Positions 44,107-53,377 of a DNA stretch of 64,000 bases are shown here, one piece after another (positions within the stretch are counted from its first letter, which is position 1; every line of letters starts with the position of its first letter). The DNA lies in assembly GCF_900176355.1 (NCBI RefSeq), contig NZ_FWXI01000015.1, positions 62,001 to 126,000 of the forward strand. The letters are read 5' to 3'. The DNA comes from Sporomusa malonica. GTDB taxonomy: Bacteria; Bacillota; Negativicutes; Sporomusales; Sporomusaceae. Made by a program: the position numbers and the translations under genes. The notes below the pieces were generated by a model. That model saw nothing but the letters and a program-made list of their open reading frames with translations, was not told where the DNA came from and searched no databases.

Positions 44107-45888
44107 TCACGCTCCTCTCACAATCCTGCCGTTTTGAATTTCCAGTACCATATCCACATCCCTGATGGTATTCAACCGATGAGCGATAATAAAAGTGGTC
44201 CGCCCCTGCATAATCGTCTGCAAGGCTGCCTGAATATGCCCCTCGGTCCGGGTGTCAATACTGCTGGTAGCCTCATCCAAAACCAGGATGGAAGGATCAG
44301 CTAGTATCACCCGGGCAATGGCTAGCAGTTGCTTCTGACCCTGGCTCAGATTGCTGCCATTTTCCATCAACACGGTATCATATCCCTGGGGAAAGCGCTC
44401 AATAAACCCTGCCGCATTCGCCTTTGCCGCCGCTGCCACCACTTCCTGATCTGATGCTTCCGGCCGGCCATAGCGGATGTTATCCCTGATGGTACCGGAA
44501 AACAGGTAGGTATCCTGCAGGACAATACCAAAGCAGTTTCTCACGCTGTCCCTGGTATATTCCCGGATATCGCGACCGTCAATGGTAATAGCCCCACCGG
44601 TAACATCATAAAAACGGGTTAACAGGTTGACAATTGTTGTTTTGCCGGCACCGGTCGGTCCGATGAGAGCAACGCTGCTGCCAGCCTCGGCAACAAAACT
44701 GATCTCATGCAAAATCGGCTGATCTGGCCGATAGCCAAAAGTAACTTTTTCAAAGCGCACCTGTCCCCGGGGCTTGTTTAGCACTACTGCCTGAGGCGGA
44801 TCTGGCGGTTCCTCACCGATATCCAACAGTTCCAACACCCGTTCTGCACCGGCAACCCCAGACTGGAGCATATTAAAGGTATTCCCCAGATCATTGAGCG
44901 GCCGGACAAATTGGCGGGAATACCCTAAAAAGCTGGCAATAATACCGACGGTAATCCCCTGATAGACGGCTAAGATGCCGCCGCCAATAGCGATGGCGGC
45001 AAAACCAACATTATTAATCACATTCATGATCGGCATCAAAAAACCGGACCAGATTTGCGCCTTAAGACCTACCTGACATAACCGGTCATTGACCTGGTTA
45101 AATTCCGCGATGGCTTTGGGTTCATGATTATAGGCCTTAATCACTTCAATGCCGCTGATAGTCTCCTCAGCATGGGCATTTAAACGACCAAGCTCAGCCA
45201 GCTGCTCCTTAAACAGCTGGCCGGTTTGCTGGGAGATCACCCTGGTCAGCAAGATGACGAGCGGCACGGTAACCATGGCCGCCAGTGTTAGCAGCGGGCT
45301 AAGGCTCAGCATCATAACCAGCGAGCCAATGATGGCAATGGAACCGCCCATAAGCTGGCTGGAAGAATGAGAAACAGTCATGCTCACTTGATCAATATCA
45401 TTAGTAAACCGGCTCATGACTTCGCCATGGCCCTGGGTGTCCAGATATACCAGCGGTACTTTTTGCAGTTTGGCAAACAGTTCCTGGCGCAAACCAGTCA
45501 CCAGTCGCTGGGATACGCCGACAATGAGCCAGCCCTGACCGGCGGCCAGCACTGCCGTACCGGTATAGACAGCCAATAACAGATAGAGAACTTGCTCCAA
45601 CCGGCCTGGAAATTCACCGCGACCATAGGCGGCCACTGCATCCACTGCCACACCGATAAGATACGGACCTAATAATGCCAACGCTGCCTCCAGCAGCACC
45701 AGGCAAAAAATTAGAGCAAGCTGACCTTTCTCTTGGCTCAGATAACCCCACAATCTGCCCATGGTTTTCCAAAAATTCTGCGGTTTGACAACAGTTCCTC
45801 GCTTGCCCCACCCCAGTCTCTTACCGCCGCGAAAGGAGCCGCTGTAGGCACTTTGCTTGGGATTCTCCTGCCGGTTTTGATCTGCCAT
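44107..45888 (-). CDS. heterodimeric ABC exporter subunit, catalytic-site half
   Basis: 593 residues: N-terminal polar tail, six-helix exporter domain (about 40-330), then a nucleotide-binding domain with GPTGAGKTT, signature NLSQGQKQLL (LSQGQ rather than LSGGQ), Walker B ILVLDEATSSID with the catalytic Glu, and IAHRL with the switch His. Start ATG at 45888 behind aaggagggctgttg. It overlaps the partner's stop by one base. Together they form a TM287/288- or LmrCD-type exporter of drugs or lipids. Confidence 0.9.
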   Translation of the reverse strand: MADQNRQENPKQSAYSGSFRGGKRLGWGKRGTVVKPQNFWKTMGRLWGYLSQEKGQLALIFCLVLLEAALALLGPYLIGVAVDAVAAYGRGEFPGRLEQVLYLLLAVYTGTAVLAAGQGWLIVGVSQRLVTGLRQELFAKLQKVPLVYLDTQGHGEVMSRFTNDIDQVSMTVSHSSSQLMGGSIAIIGSLVMMLSLSPLLTLAAMVTVPLVILLTRVISQQTGQLFKEQLAELGRLNAHAEETISGIEVIKAYNHEPKAIAEFNQVNDRLCQVGLKAQIWSGFLMPIMNVINNVGFAAIAIGGGILAVYQGITVGIIASFLGYSRQFVRPLNDLGNTFNMLQSGVAGAERVLELLDIGEEPPDPPQAVVLNKPRGQVRFEKVTFGYRPDQPILHEISFVAEAGSSVALIGPTGAGKTTIVNLLTRFYDVTGGAITIDGRDIREYTRDSVRNCFGIVLQDTYLFSGTIRDNIRYGRPEASDQEVVAAAAKANAAGFIERFPQGYDTVLMENGSNLSQGQKQLLAIARVILADPSILVLDEATSSIDTRTEGHIQAALQTIMQGRTTFIIAHRLNTIRDVDMVLEIQNGRIVRGA

Positions 45889-47609
45889 CAACAGCCCTCC
45901 TTGCCTAACTGGGATTGGCAGATTTCCCGGTAAACAGCGCAGCTTGCCACCAGCTCCTCATGACGCCCGGCCCCCACCAGCCTTCCGCCATCCAGTACTA
46001 CAATCATATCTGCATCCACTACAGATGTAATCCGCTGAGCAATAATGAAACAAGTCAATTCAGCCGTGTAGGCTTGCAAGGCTTGTTTCATTCGGGCCTC
46101 CGTCTCTAGATCCACCGCACTGGTGGAATCATCAAGAATTAATATATCGGGTTTGCGTACCAGCGCCCGGGCAATAGCCAGTCGTTGTTTTTGTCCGCCT
46201 GATAAATTTACCCCGCCCTGGCCAATCCGGGTTTCATAACCTTCCGGAAACTCCATGATAAAATCATGGGCCTGCGCAATGCGGGCGGCTTCTTCAATCT
46301 CTTCCTGGGTCGCCTCGGCTTTGCCCCAGTGAAGGTTATCCCGAATACTGCCAGAAAACAAAAGTGCTTTCTGGGGCACAATCGCCATCTTTTCTCTCAG
46401 CCGCCAGGGGCTTATCCTGCTGATATCCTGTCCATCCAGCTTTATCTTCCCGGCAGTCGGCTCATACATCCGGGGAATTAATTGAACCAAACTGCTTTTC
46501 CCCGCACCTGTCGGCCCGATAATCCCTATTGTTTCTCCAGGTAAGCAGGTCAATGAAATATTGTCGAGAACCAGTTTCGACTTGTCATAAGCGAAAGAAA
46601 CCCGCTCAAAATCAATCCTCCCCTGAAAACAACAATCATCTTCCACGTTTATCCGCTCATCAGGAACACCTTCCACTGCCAATACTTCACCAATGCGCTG
46701 GACAGAAACCCGGGCTCTAACAAATACATTAAACACCAGAGAAACTATGACCAGGGCAAACAAAATTTGGGTCATATAATTTATAAAGGCAATAATATGA
46801 CCAACCTGCATCTGACCGTTATGTACCCCATTGCCCCCAAGCCAGAGAACAGCCACAATTCCCAGATTCATGGTCAGAGCAATACTGGGCCCGAAAACCG
46901 TCATTGTCCGCATAGCGGCGACCGACCTATCTTGAAAGCCGACATTGACGTCCCTGAACTTAGTTTGCTCATAAACAAAACCATTAAATGCCCTTACCAC
47001 CCTGACTCCGGCAATCGCCTCACGCACCGTCCGATTCAGCTGATCCAGCGCCGCCTGAACCTGAAGAAACCGGGGATAACCTACCCGCATATTGATAAAA
47101 ATCAGCACACCCACCACCGGCACGACAACAACCAGCACACTGCCCAGGCGAGGATTTAAACTCACTGCCATAATTAGTGCACCAATACCAAGGATCGGAG
47201 CTTTCAGGGAGATCCGCATCATCCCGTTTACCAGTGACTGAATCTGGGTTACATCATTAGTCAGCCGGGTTACCAGCCCGGCCCGATCAAACTTATCCAC
47301 AGCCGCAAATGGCAGTGACTGAATTTTTTCATATACCTGGCTTCTCAGTTCTGTACCCACCTGCTGGGAGACTGTACTGGAAATAATATTGCGGGCCGTA
47401 GCCGCCAGGGCCCCTACAGCCGTAACCAGTAACATAACCCCGCCCATATACAGTACATAATCAATATTCCGTTCAGCCACTCCTATATCAATAATACTGG
47501 CCATAATGGTCGGCTGCAATAAATCGCATAGCGCCTCCAATATCACAAAAACTACTGCTCCAGTAAATTTTATCCGATATTTTCGCCAGTAACTCTCCCA
47601 ATACCTCAT
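45888..47609 (-). CDS. heterodimeric ABC exporter subunit, degenerate-site half
   Basis: 573 residues: six-helix exporter domain (about 15-310) and a nucleotide-binding domain with GPTGAGKSS, canonical NLSGGQKQRL, but Walker B ILILDDSTSAVD (Asp in place of the catalytic Glu) and IAQRI (Gln in place of the switch His). This is the non-hydrolysing half known from asymmetric exporters such as TM287. Start ATG at 47609 preceded by aaggggtattgtta; a TTG at 47615 is too close to that site. Confidence 0.9.
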   Translation of the reverse strand: MRYWESYWRKYRIKFTGAVVFVILEALCDLLQPTIMASIIDIGVAERNIDYVLYMGGVMLLVTAVGALAATARNIISSTVSQQVGTELRSQVYEKIQSLPFAAVDKFDRAGLVTRLTNDVTQIQSLVNGMMRISLKAPILGIGALIMAVSLNPRLGSVLVVVVPVVGVLIFINMRVGYPRFLQVQAALDQLNRTVREAIAGVRVVRAFNGFVYEQTKFRDVNVGFQDRSVAAMRTMTVFGPSIALTMNLGIVAVLWLGGNGVHNGQMQVGHIIAFINYMTQILFALVIVSLVFNVFVRARVSVQRIGEVLAVEGVPDERINVEDDCCFQGRIDFERVSFAYDKSKLVLDNISLTCLPGETIGIIGPTGAGKSSLVQLIPRMYEPTAGKIKLDGQDISRISPWRLREKMAIVPQKALLFSGSIRDNLHWGKAEATQEEIEEAARIAQAHDFIMEFPEGYETRIGQGGVNLSGGQKQRLAIARALVRKPDILILDDSTSAVDLETEARMKQALQAYTAELTCFIIAQRITSVVDADMIVVLDGGRLVGAGRHEELVASCAVYREICQSQLGKEGC

Positions 47610-47644
47610 TAACAATACCCCTTAGACAATTGTTCGCTTATATT

Positions 47645-47653
47645 ATTATAGCA
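47645..47653 (-). promoter_or_regulatory. extended -10 promoter of the ABC operon
   Basis: On the minus strand TGCTATAAT, an extended -10, about 35 bp upstream of the first ABC gene. A short palindrome agacaattgttcg (about 47627-47639) lies between it and the start and might be an operator. Confidence 0.5.
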
Positions 47654-47762
47654 CAATGGTTTTTATTTGTTATTGAACCGCTAGCCGGGGAACTAGGGAT
47701 GTTGAGGCATTAATCTGATATTATTCCCTGCTCACAGACGGTAAGACACTCAGCCAAACGCG

Positions 47763-47812
47763 CCTTGAACCCACTGCCGAATTTTATCGGCAGTGGGTTC
47801 AAGGTATTTTTT
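47763..47812 (+). terminator. strong + strand terminator with no gene before it
   Basis: 18-bp stem ccttgaacccactgccga and complement, then tattttttatt. No + strand gene precedes it in the 47610-47977 gap, so it may end a small RNA or a leader before flgD. I see nothing else firm in this gap. Confidence 0.7.
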
Positions 47813-47977
47813 ATTAGAATAAACCTTATTTAAATTGACGCAAACACTAAAAATCGACAATCTCACACAAAAATAACATATTTATCCCATAATATTTCCA
47901 AAATATTTGTTTAGTATTTATTTAGTCCCTGTCTATCTTAGTAGCTTCTAACAAGAAACCAGGAAAGGATGAATGAA

Positions 47978-48781
47978 ATGAGTACTAACCCAGTTAATGA
48001 TGTCGATTGGTGGAAAAGCCCAAATACTCCTGATAAGAAACGCAGCACAGGCAATGATCTTGATGCTAATTCCTTTTTAGAGTTATTAGCGACGCAAATG
48101 AAGTACCAGGATCCGCTTGAACCGGTAAGTAATACTGAATTTGTTGCCCAAATGGCGCAGTTTAATTCACTGCAGCGATTACAAGACATCAGCAATAGCA
48201 TGGATTCAACCAGAGCCTATGGCCTGATCGGCAAAGTCGTAAGCTATACAACTACCGATGATAGTGGCAAACAGACAATAGAGTTTGGGACTGTTCAGAC
48301 AGTATATACAAAAAATGGCCAGTCCTACCTAACAATCAACGGTAAAGACATCAGTCTTGACAATGTCGTAGAGGTTGCAGAATCATCGTCCAAACCGATC
48401 GGTGATCTAATAAAACTGATTGGGCTTGAGGGCAAAGGTTATGTGCAGGACAGTAAGACAGGTGAGTTTGTTTCGGTCGGCGGCGTGGTCAAATCTGTGA
48501 GAAAAGATGCAGACCGCGACTATGTTGTTATGGATAATGTGGCAGCCGAGGTAGATTCAATTCAATCAACAGATTATGTTACTTCCCAGGATAAGTATGA
48601 ATATCTGCAAAGCCATGTAGGCCAAGAAGTGAGTATGACTGTCAAGGATCCGGTGAGCGGCAAGACAGCAACCATCAAAGGGAAGGTTGAGTCAGTAACT
48701 AATGAAAATGGAAAAATCAAGGTTGTCCTTGACGGCGTAAACGTGCCGGCAAATCTGCTGTATAGCGTTTCCCAGCCTTAA
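47978..48781 (+). CDS. flgD: flagellar hook assembly protein FlgD
   Basis: 267 residues from the ATG at 47978, 8 bp after the aagga ribosome site. The N-terminal FlgD signature is NSFLELLATQMKYQDPLEPV followed by TEFVAQMAQFNSLQ. The C-terminal part looks like three imperfect copies of a beta-barrel module of about 55 residues (starting near IGKVVSYTT, IGLEGKGYVQ and VGQEVSMTV), each ending in a D/N-rich hairpin. FlgD caps the growing hook. First gene of the flgD-E-K-K-L unit. Confidence 0.9.
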   Translation: MSTNPVNDVDWWKSPNTPDKKRSTGNDLDANSFLELLATQMKYQDPLEPVSNTEFVAQMAQFNSLQRLQDISNSMDSTRAYGLIGKVVSYTTTDDSGKQTIEFGTVQTVYTKNGQSYLTINGKDISLDNVVEVAESSSKPIGDLIKLIGLEGKGYVQDSKTGEFVSVGGVVKSVRKDADRDYVVMDNVAAEVDSIQSTDYVTSQDKYEYLQSHVGQEVSMTVKDPVSGKTATIKGKVESVTNENGKIKVVLDGVNVPANLLYSVSQP

Positions 48782-48873
48782 TTGAAACTACCCAGCTGGA
48801 CCCTAAGTGGGAGGCTGACTTTTATTTCTGACTGATAGAGGAAATAAAACTTTGTACCAGGAGGTAATTCCTT

Positions 48874-50235
48874 ATGATGAAGTCAATGTATTCAGCCGTA
48901 TCAGGCCTAAGAGCGCAACAGACCAAGCTGGATGTTATTGGAAACAATATTGCCAATGTTAACACCGTTGGCTACAAAGCCCAGCGAGCCACCTTTAGCG
49001 ATCTATTTAGTCAGGTATTAAGCGGAGCCTCTGGGCCTGATGGGAACCGCGGCGGTGTTAACCCGAAACAGGTTGGCTTAGGCGCCCAGGTGGCTAGTCT
49101 AGATATGATCATGACACCCGGCGGCCCGCAGTTTACCGGTAATCCCTTAGACCTCTCCATCAGCGGCAGTGGATTTTTTATTGTTCAAGGTGGTCAAAGG
49201 GGGGATTACCAGTTTACCCGGGCAGGTAACTTCGGGGTAGATAAGGCCGGTAATCTGACAGTTGGGGGAATGAAAGTCTGCGGGTGGCAGGATTACGGCG
49301 GTAAGCGGCAGCCTGACGGTTCTTATGTATATGACACCCAAAAGCCGGCCGAACCGATAAACGTGTTTTCTGACTCCTATAATGGCAACAAGAGAATAAT
49401 TTCCCCCAAGGCAACGACCAAGGGTGCGCTATCTGGCAACCTTGACCCGGCTAAAACCGCCAAAGGAACGGCGCTGGACGCTATCGGTACGCCGCCTTCA
49501 CCAGCAGATTATACCGGCACAATGACAGTATATGATGCTTTAGGCAATAGTTATGAGGTTCAGGCGAAATTCTCCAAATGTTATGTTGATTCCACTGACG
49601 CAGATAATCCAATCACATCGTGGTATTGGGAAGCAAAATCTGCAGATGCAAAACTTGATGTAACTGCCAGTGGCTACATCAAGTTTGACAAAAACGGAAA
49701 AATCGTGAGCGGTGATACTAATTTCAACACCAAACCCCAAATCACCCTAACCCCGAAGGGAGCCAACGCTGGTGCCGCACCGTTTACTGTTAACCTGGAC
49801 TTTTCCGGAGTATCGACTTTTAACAGCAGCGGAAGTAATGAAGTCAAATCATCTGATGTAGACGGCTATGCTGCCGGTGATCTGGATGACATTAGTATCG
49901 GTGATGACGGTGTCATTACCGGTGTATATAGCAATGGACAAAAACAGCCTTTAGGAATGCTGGCGTTAGCTACCTTTGACAACCCGGCCGGCCTTGAAAA
50001 AATTGGCGGTAACTTGTATGTACCTACTGTCAATTCAGGTGATTATAAAGGCGGTGTCAAACCAGGGACAGGTGGCGCGAGTATGTTAAGCTCCAGTAAT
50101 CTGGAGATGTCTAACGTGGATTTAGCCGAACAATTCAGTGAAATGATGATCACGCAACGAGCGTTTCAGGCAAACAGCAAAATCATTACAGCCTCTGATC
50201 AATTGCTGCAGGATTTAATCGGTATGGTAAGGTAA
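48874..50235 (+). CDS. flgE: flagellar hook protein FlgE
   Basis: 453 residues. N-terminal rod/hook motif MYSAVSGLRAQQTKLDVIGN, then INANVNTVGYKAQR-type sequence (NIANVNTVGYKAQRATF), the FlgE domain LDLSISGSGFFIVQ, a central D1/D2 region and the C-terminal helix EMMITQRAFQANSKIITASD. It polymerises into the hook outside the cell via the flagellar export apparatus. Ribosome site ccaggaggtaattcctt. Length is mid-range for FlgE. Confidence 0.95.
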   Translation: MMKSMYSAVSGLRAQQTKLDVIGNNIANVNTVGYKAQRATFSDLFSQVLSGASGPDGNRGGVNPKQVGLGAQVASLDMIMTPGGPQFTGNPLDLSISGSGFFIVQGGQRGDYQFTRAGNFGVDKAGNLTVGGMKVCGWQDYGGKRQPDGSYVYDTQKPAEPINVFSDSYNGNKRIISPKATTKGALSGNLDPAKTAKGTALDAIGTPPSPADYTGTMTVYDALGNSYEVQAKFSKCYVDSTDADNPITSWYWEAKSADAKLDVTASGYIKFDKNGKIVSGDTNFNTKPQITLTPKGANAGAAPFTVNLDFSGVSTFNSSGSNEVKSSDVDGYAAGDLDDISIGDDGVITGVYSNGQKQPLGMLALATFDNPAGLEKIGGNLYVPTVNSGDYKGGVKPGTGGASMLSSSNLEMSNVDLAEQFSEMMITQRAFQANSKIITASDQLLQDLIGMVR

Positions 50236-50281
50236 CACGCTTGGCGCAGCTAATAACCAGGAAAGGGAACGTGGTGAATAT

Positions 50282-51766
50282 ATGGGCTCCTTCTTTGGAT
50301 TATACAATGTCGCCGTTTCAGGCATGTATGTCAATCAGGCCGGACTTGCGTCGACTAGTCATAATATCTCTAATGTAAACACTACAGGGTTTACCCGCCA
50401 GCGTATTACCGGCGAGGAATGGAATATCCCGCAAATGGGGAAGACTTCAACCGGCAAGGGCGTCGGCGTGGCAGAAATACGGCAATTGCGCAACCAGTTC
50501 CTTGATCAGACTTACCGGCGCCAGAATGCCAATGTAGAATATTGGCAGCAAAAAAGCGCCAGCTTAGCGCAGATGGGGCAAACACTCGGCGATTTTGTCT
50601 CTGATGATGGGTCAAAAAAGGCCGGCCTGCAGCAATCGCTACAAAGTTTCGCCAACGGCTGGGATGAAATTAAAAAACATCCGGATAGCCAGAGCGCTCG
50701 CAGTGCCTTAAGAGGATATGGCGTAGCCTTGATTGACACCTTTACCCATATTGATCAGCAACTAAAACAACTGCAGCAAGATGCTTGCAACCGCCTTCAG
50801 GATTCGGTAGAACAGCTTAATGACATGGCCAAAAATGTCGCACAGCTCAATACCGCGATTCTACAAACTGAGCTTGGAGGCGCGGAGGCTTGCGACCTTA
50901 GAGACCAGCGCAATCTACTGCTTGATCAAATGTCTGGCATGGCTGATATCAGTGTTACCGAGCAAGCCAACAACTTAGTTACTGTAAGTATTGGTGGTGT
51001 TTCGCTAATTAACGGGGATCAAGTACATAGTTTACAAGCTGTCGGCGATGGCTCTGCTCAGCGCCCGCTAAAAGTACAATGGGTCGAGGCTAACGAAGAT
51101 GTAGCTTTGTCCAACGGCAGCATGCTAGGCCTTATTCAGGATGCAGACCAAGGCATGGTCAAAGCCCTTGACCCGGTAAATATTCCTTTTGACTTTAAAC
51201 CTGGAACCACCAATTCCATTAGTGATTTACGTCAGGGGCTAAATGACATGCTGACCACCGTTGTTGCCAAAATAAACGCATTACACAAATCCGGCTTTGG
51301 GCTTGATGGCAGCACCGGTGTAGACTTCTTTGTTGCCGCTGATCCAGCCAAGCCGCTGAGTATCAGCAACGTTAAGGTCAATCCGGTCCTTGATGATCTT
51401 AATAAGATTGCAGCGTCTGCCTCAGCCGGCGATTTACCTGGTGGCTGCACAACTGCCGAAAGCATCTACAAAATGCTTACTGAGGAAAAATGTTTTAAGT
51501 ATGATGGTACATCCCTGGATTTAAACAGCTTTTATCAGGCAATGGTATCCTGGCTCGGAACAACAGGCGAACACGCCAACGGCGCGGCTGATACCCAGGA
51601 TAAGCTAGTGCAGCAAATTGACAGTCAGCGGCAGTCTGTCGCCTCGGTTTCAATTGACGAGGAAACGGCGGCTATGATCCAGTATCAGCGGATTTACAGT
51701 GCCAATGCCAAGGTTTTAAACACCATTGACAGTCTGTTGGGAGATTTGATACGTGAACTAGGCTGA
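50282..51766 (+). CDS. flgK: flagellar hook-associated protein FlgK (copy 1)
   Basis: 494 residues. Starts GLYNVAVSGMYVNQAGLAST, then SHNISNVNTTGFTRQR; the core has QLNTAILQTELGGAEACDLR and DQRNLLLDQM typical of FlgK; ends SIDEETAAMIQYQRIYSANAKVLNTIDSLL. It joins hook and filament. The next gene is a second, diverged FlgK, so one may serve as an alternative junction protein. Ribosome site is not strong (aaaggga 16 bp before). Confidence 0.9.
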   Translation: MGSFFGLYNVAVSGMYVNQAGLASTSHNISNVNTTGFTRQRITGEEWNIPQMGKTSTGKGVGVAEIRQLRNQFLDQTYRRQNANVEYWQQKSASLAQMGQTLGDFVSDDGSKKAGLQQSLQSFANGWDEIKKHPDSQSARSALRGYGVALIDTFTHIDQQLKQLQQDACNRLQDSVEQLNDMAKNVAQLNTAILQTELGGAEACDLRDQRNLLLDQMSGMADISVTEQANNLVTVSIGGVSLINGDQVHSLQAVGDGSAQRPLKVQWVEANEDVALSNGSMLGLIQDADQGMVKALDPVNIPFDFKPGTTNSISDLRQGLNDMLTTVVAKINALHKSGFGLDGSTGVDFFVAADPAKPLSISNVKVNPVLDDLNKIAASASAGDLPGGCTTAESIYKMLTEEKCFKYDGTSLDLNSFYQAMVSWLGTTGEHANGAADTQDKLVQQIDSQRQSVASVSIDEETAAMIQYQRIYSANAKVLNTIDSLLGDLIRELG

Positions 51767-51797
51767 GATCACATAGGTGGCGGGAGGTGATTCAAAC

Positions 51798-53336
51798 ATG
51801 ATGTCAACATTTCTGGGCCTGACCATTGCTACGCGCGGTTTGTATGCCAGTCAAGCTTCCCTGGGAGTAGCCAGCCATAATTTAAGCAACGTCAATACAC
51901 CTGGCTATTCGCGGCAATCACCTATGCAACAGGCAGCAGGACCGGCAGCCGTTTATAACGGGCGCAGCAGACTGGGTATTGGCACCCAGGTCGATACAGT
52001 GTTACGAATTCGGGATTTGCGGCTGGATCAGAAATACTGGCAAGAGAACGACTCGCTGGGGGAATGGGAATCCAAGCAAGGGATACTCAATGAAATCGAA
52101 CTGGTTCTGGGTGAACCTTCCAGCAATGCCTTCAATACAACTTTTGACCAGTTTTATTCATCAATGGAAGCTTTATCGAAAGCTGCGGGGGATTCCTCGC
52201 CCCGAACGAATTTTCGTCAGGCCGCCTCTTCGTTGTGTGAGTATTTTAATAACTCTGCCGAGCGTTTTAAACAAATGCGGCAGGATACCAACGGCGAAGT
52301 ACGGGTGGCAGTTGATGAAATTAATTCCTATAGCAAACAGATTGCCGAACTCAACCAGCGTATCCGGCAAACAACACTGGCAGGGGCTGCTGCCAACGAC
52401 CTGGAAGACCAACGGGATCTCCTTATAGATAAACTTTCAAAGCTCGCCAAAATTGAGGTTAGTGTGACAGTAGCAGATACGATGCCAGACGGCAGTGAAC
52501 TCAAAACCCTGTCAATTAGTATCAATGGGTCAACCCTGGTCAACGACAATAAGGCGCGGAGTTTAGAGTGTTATCAAATAGCAGATGGTGGCAGCAAGGA
52601 CGGTATGTATGGTATCCGCTGGCAAGACACAGCCGATGAATTTGATCCAGGCGGCGGCTCATTGCAGAGCTATCTTGAATTGCGGGATGGATCAGGCCTT
52701 GGTTCGCAATTTAAGGGAATTCCTTATTACCAAAACCAGCTTGACGAATTTGCCCGTACCTTTGCCAAAGCATTTAACGAAGGCGTACTTAAAGACGGCA
52801 CTGCGGCTTACCCAGGCCATGCAGGGGGACAAGGACTGGACGGTTCAACACAAATCCGTTTTTTCTCCTTTAATCATGAGTCATCTGCCGATCTAATGGC
52901 AAGCGGTAGTGATCAGGATGAAATATATAGTCATATTACGGCTGGAAGCCTGACACTATCTTCAGATGTAGAAAATGATATTAACAAGATTGCCGCCGCC
53001 TCAGCAACCGGCGGTAATGGCAACAATGAAAATGTCCAGCAGTTAATTAAATTATGCAAGGATAGTAACTTGTTCAACAAAGGAACCCCTGAAGATTTTA
53101 TGAACTCCATCATTGCGGCACTGGCAACCGACAGTTCTCATGCCCAAAATACAGCCGACAGACAAGGCCGGATGATAAAAACAGTTGATGGCTGGCGCGC
53201 TTCCGTATCTGGGGTATCTGAGAATGAAGAGACAAGTAATTTTGCCCGGTATCAGCAAGCCTATGCTGCGTCAGGGAAAATTATCAGTGTCTGGGACGAA
53301 ATCTATAAGGAGACAATTAACCTTATTTCGGGATAA
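51798..53336 (+). CDS. flgK: flagellar hook-associated protein FlgK (copy 2)
   Basis: 512 residues from the ATG at 51798 (gggaggtgattcaaac upstream). Starts FLGLTIATRGLYASQASLGV, SHNLSNVNTPGYSRQS; has IAELNQRIRQTTLAGAAAND and DQRDLLIDKLSKLA; ends SENEETSNFARYQQAYAASG. It is clearly a FlgK paralogue of the preceding gene and begins 31 bp after it. The two differ along most of their length, so the duplication is not recent. Confidence 0.9.
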   Translation: MMSTFLGLTIATRGLYASQASLGVASHNLSNVNTPGYSRQSPMQQAAGPAAVYNGRSRLGIGTQVDTVLRIRDLRLDQKYWQENDSLGEWESKQGILNEIELVLGEPSSNAFNTTFDQFYSSMEALSKAAGDSSPRTNFRQAASSLCEYFNNSAERFKQMRQDTNGEVRVAVDEINSYSKQIAELNQRIRQTTLAGAAANDLEDQRDLLIDKLSKLAKIEVSVTVADTMPDGSELKTLSISINGSTLVNDNKARSLECYQIADGGSKDGMYGIRWQDTADEFDPGGGSLQSYLELRDGSGLGSQFKGIPYYQNQLDEFARTFAKAFNEGVLKDGTAAYPGHAGGQGLDGSTQIRFFSFNHESSADLMASGSDQDEIYSHITAGSLTLSSDVENDINKIAAASATGGNGNNENVQQLIKLCKDSNLFNKGTPEDFMNSIIAALATDSSHAQNTADRQGRMIKTVDGWRASVSGVSENEETSNFARYQQAYAASGKIISVWDEIYKETINLISG

Positions 53337-53377
53337 CCAGTTTCGGTAATAACGATATAGCGAGGTGACTGAGCGAA

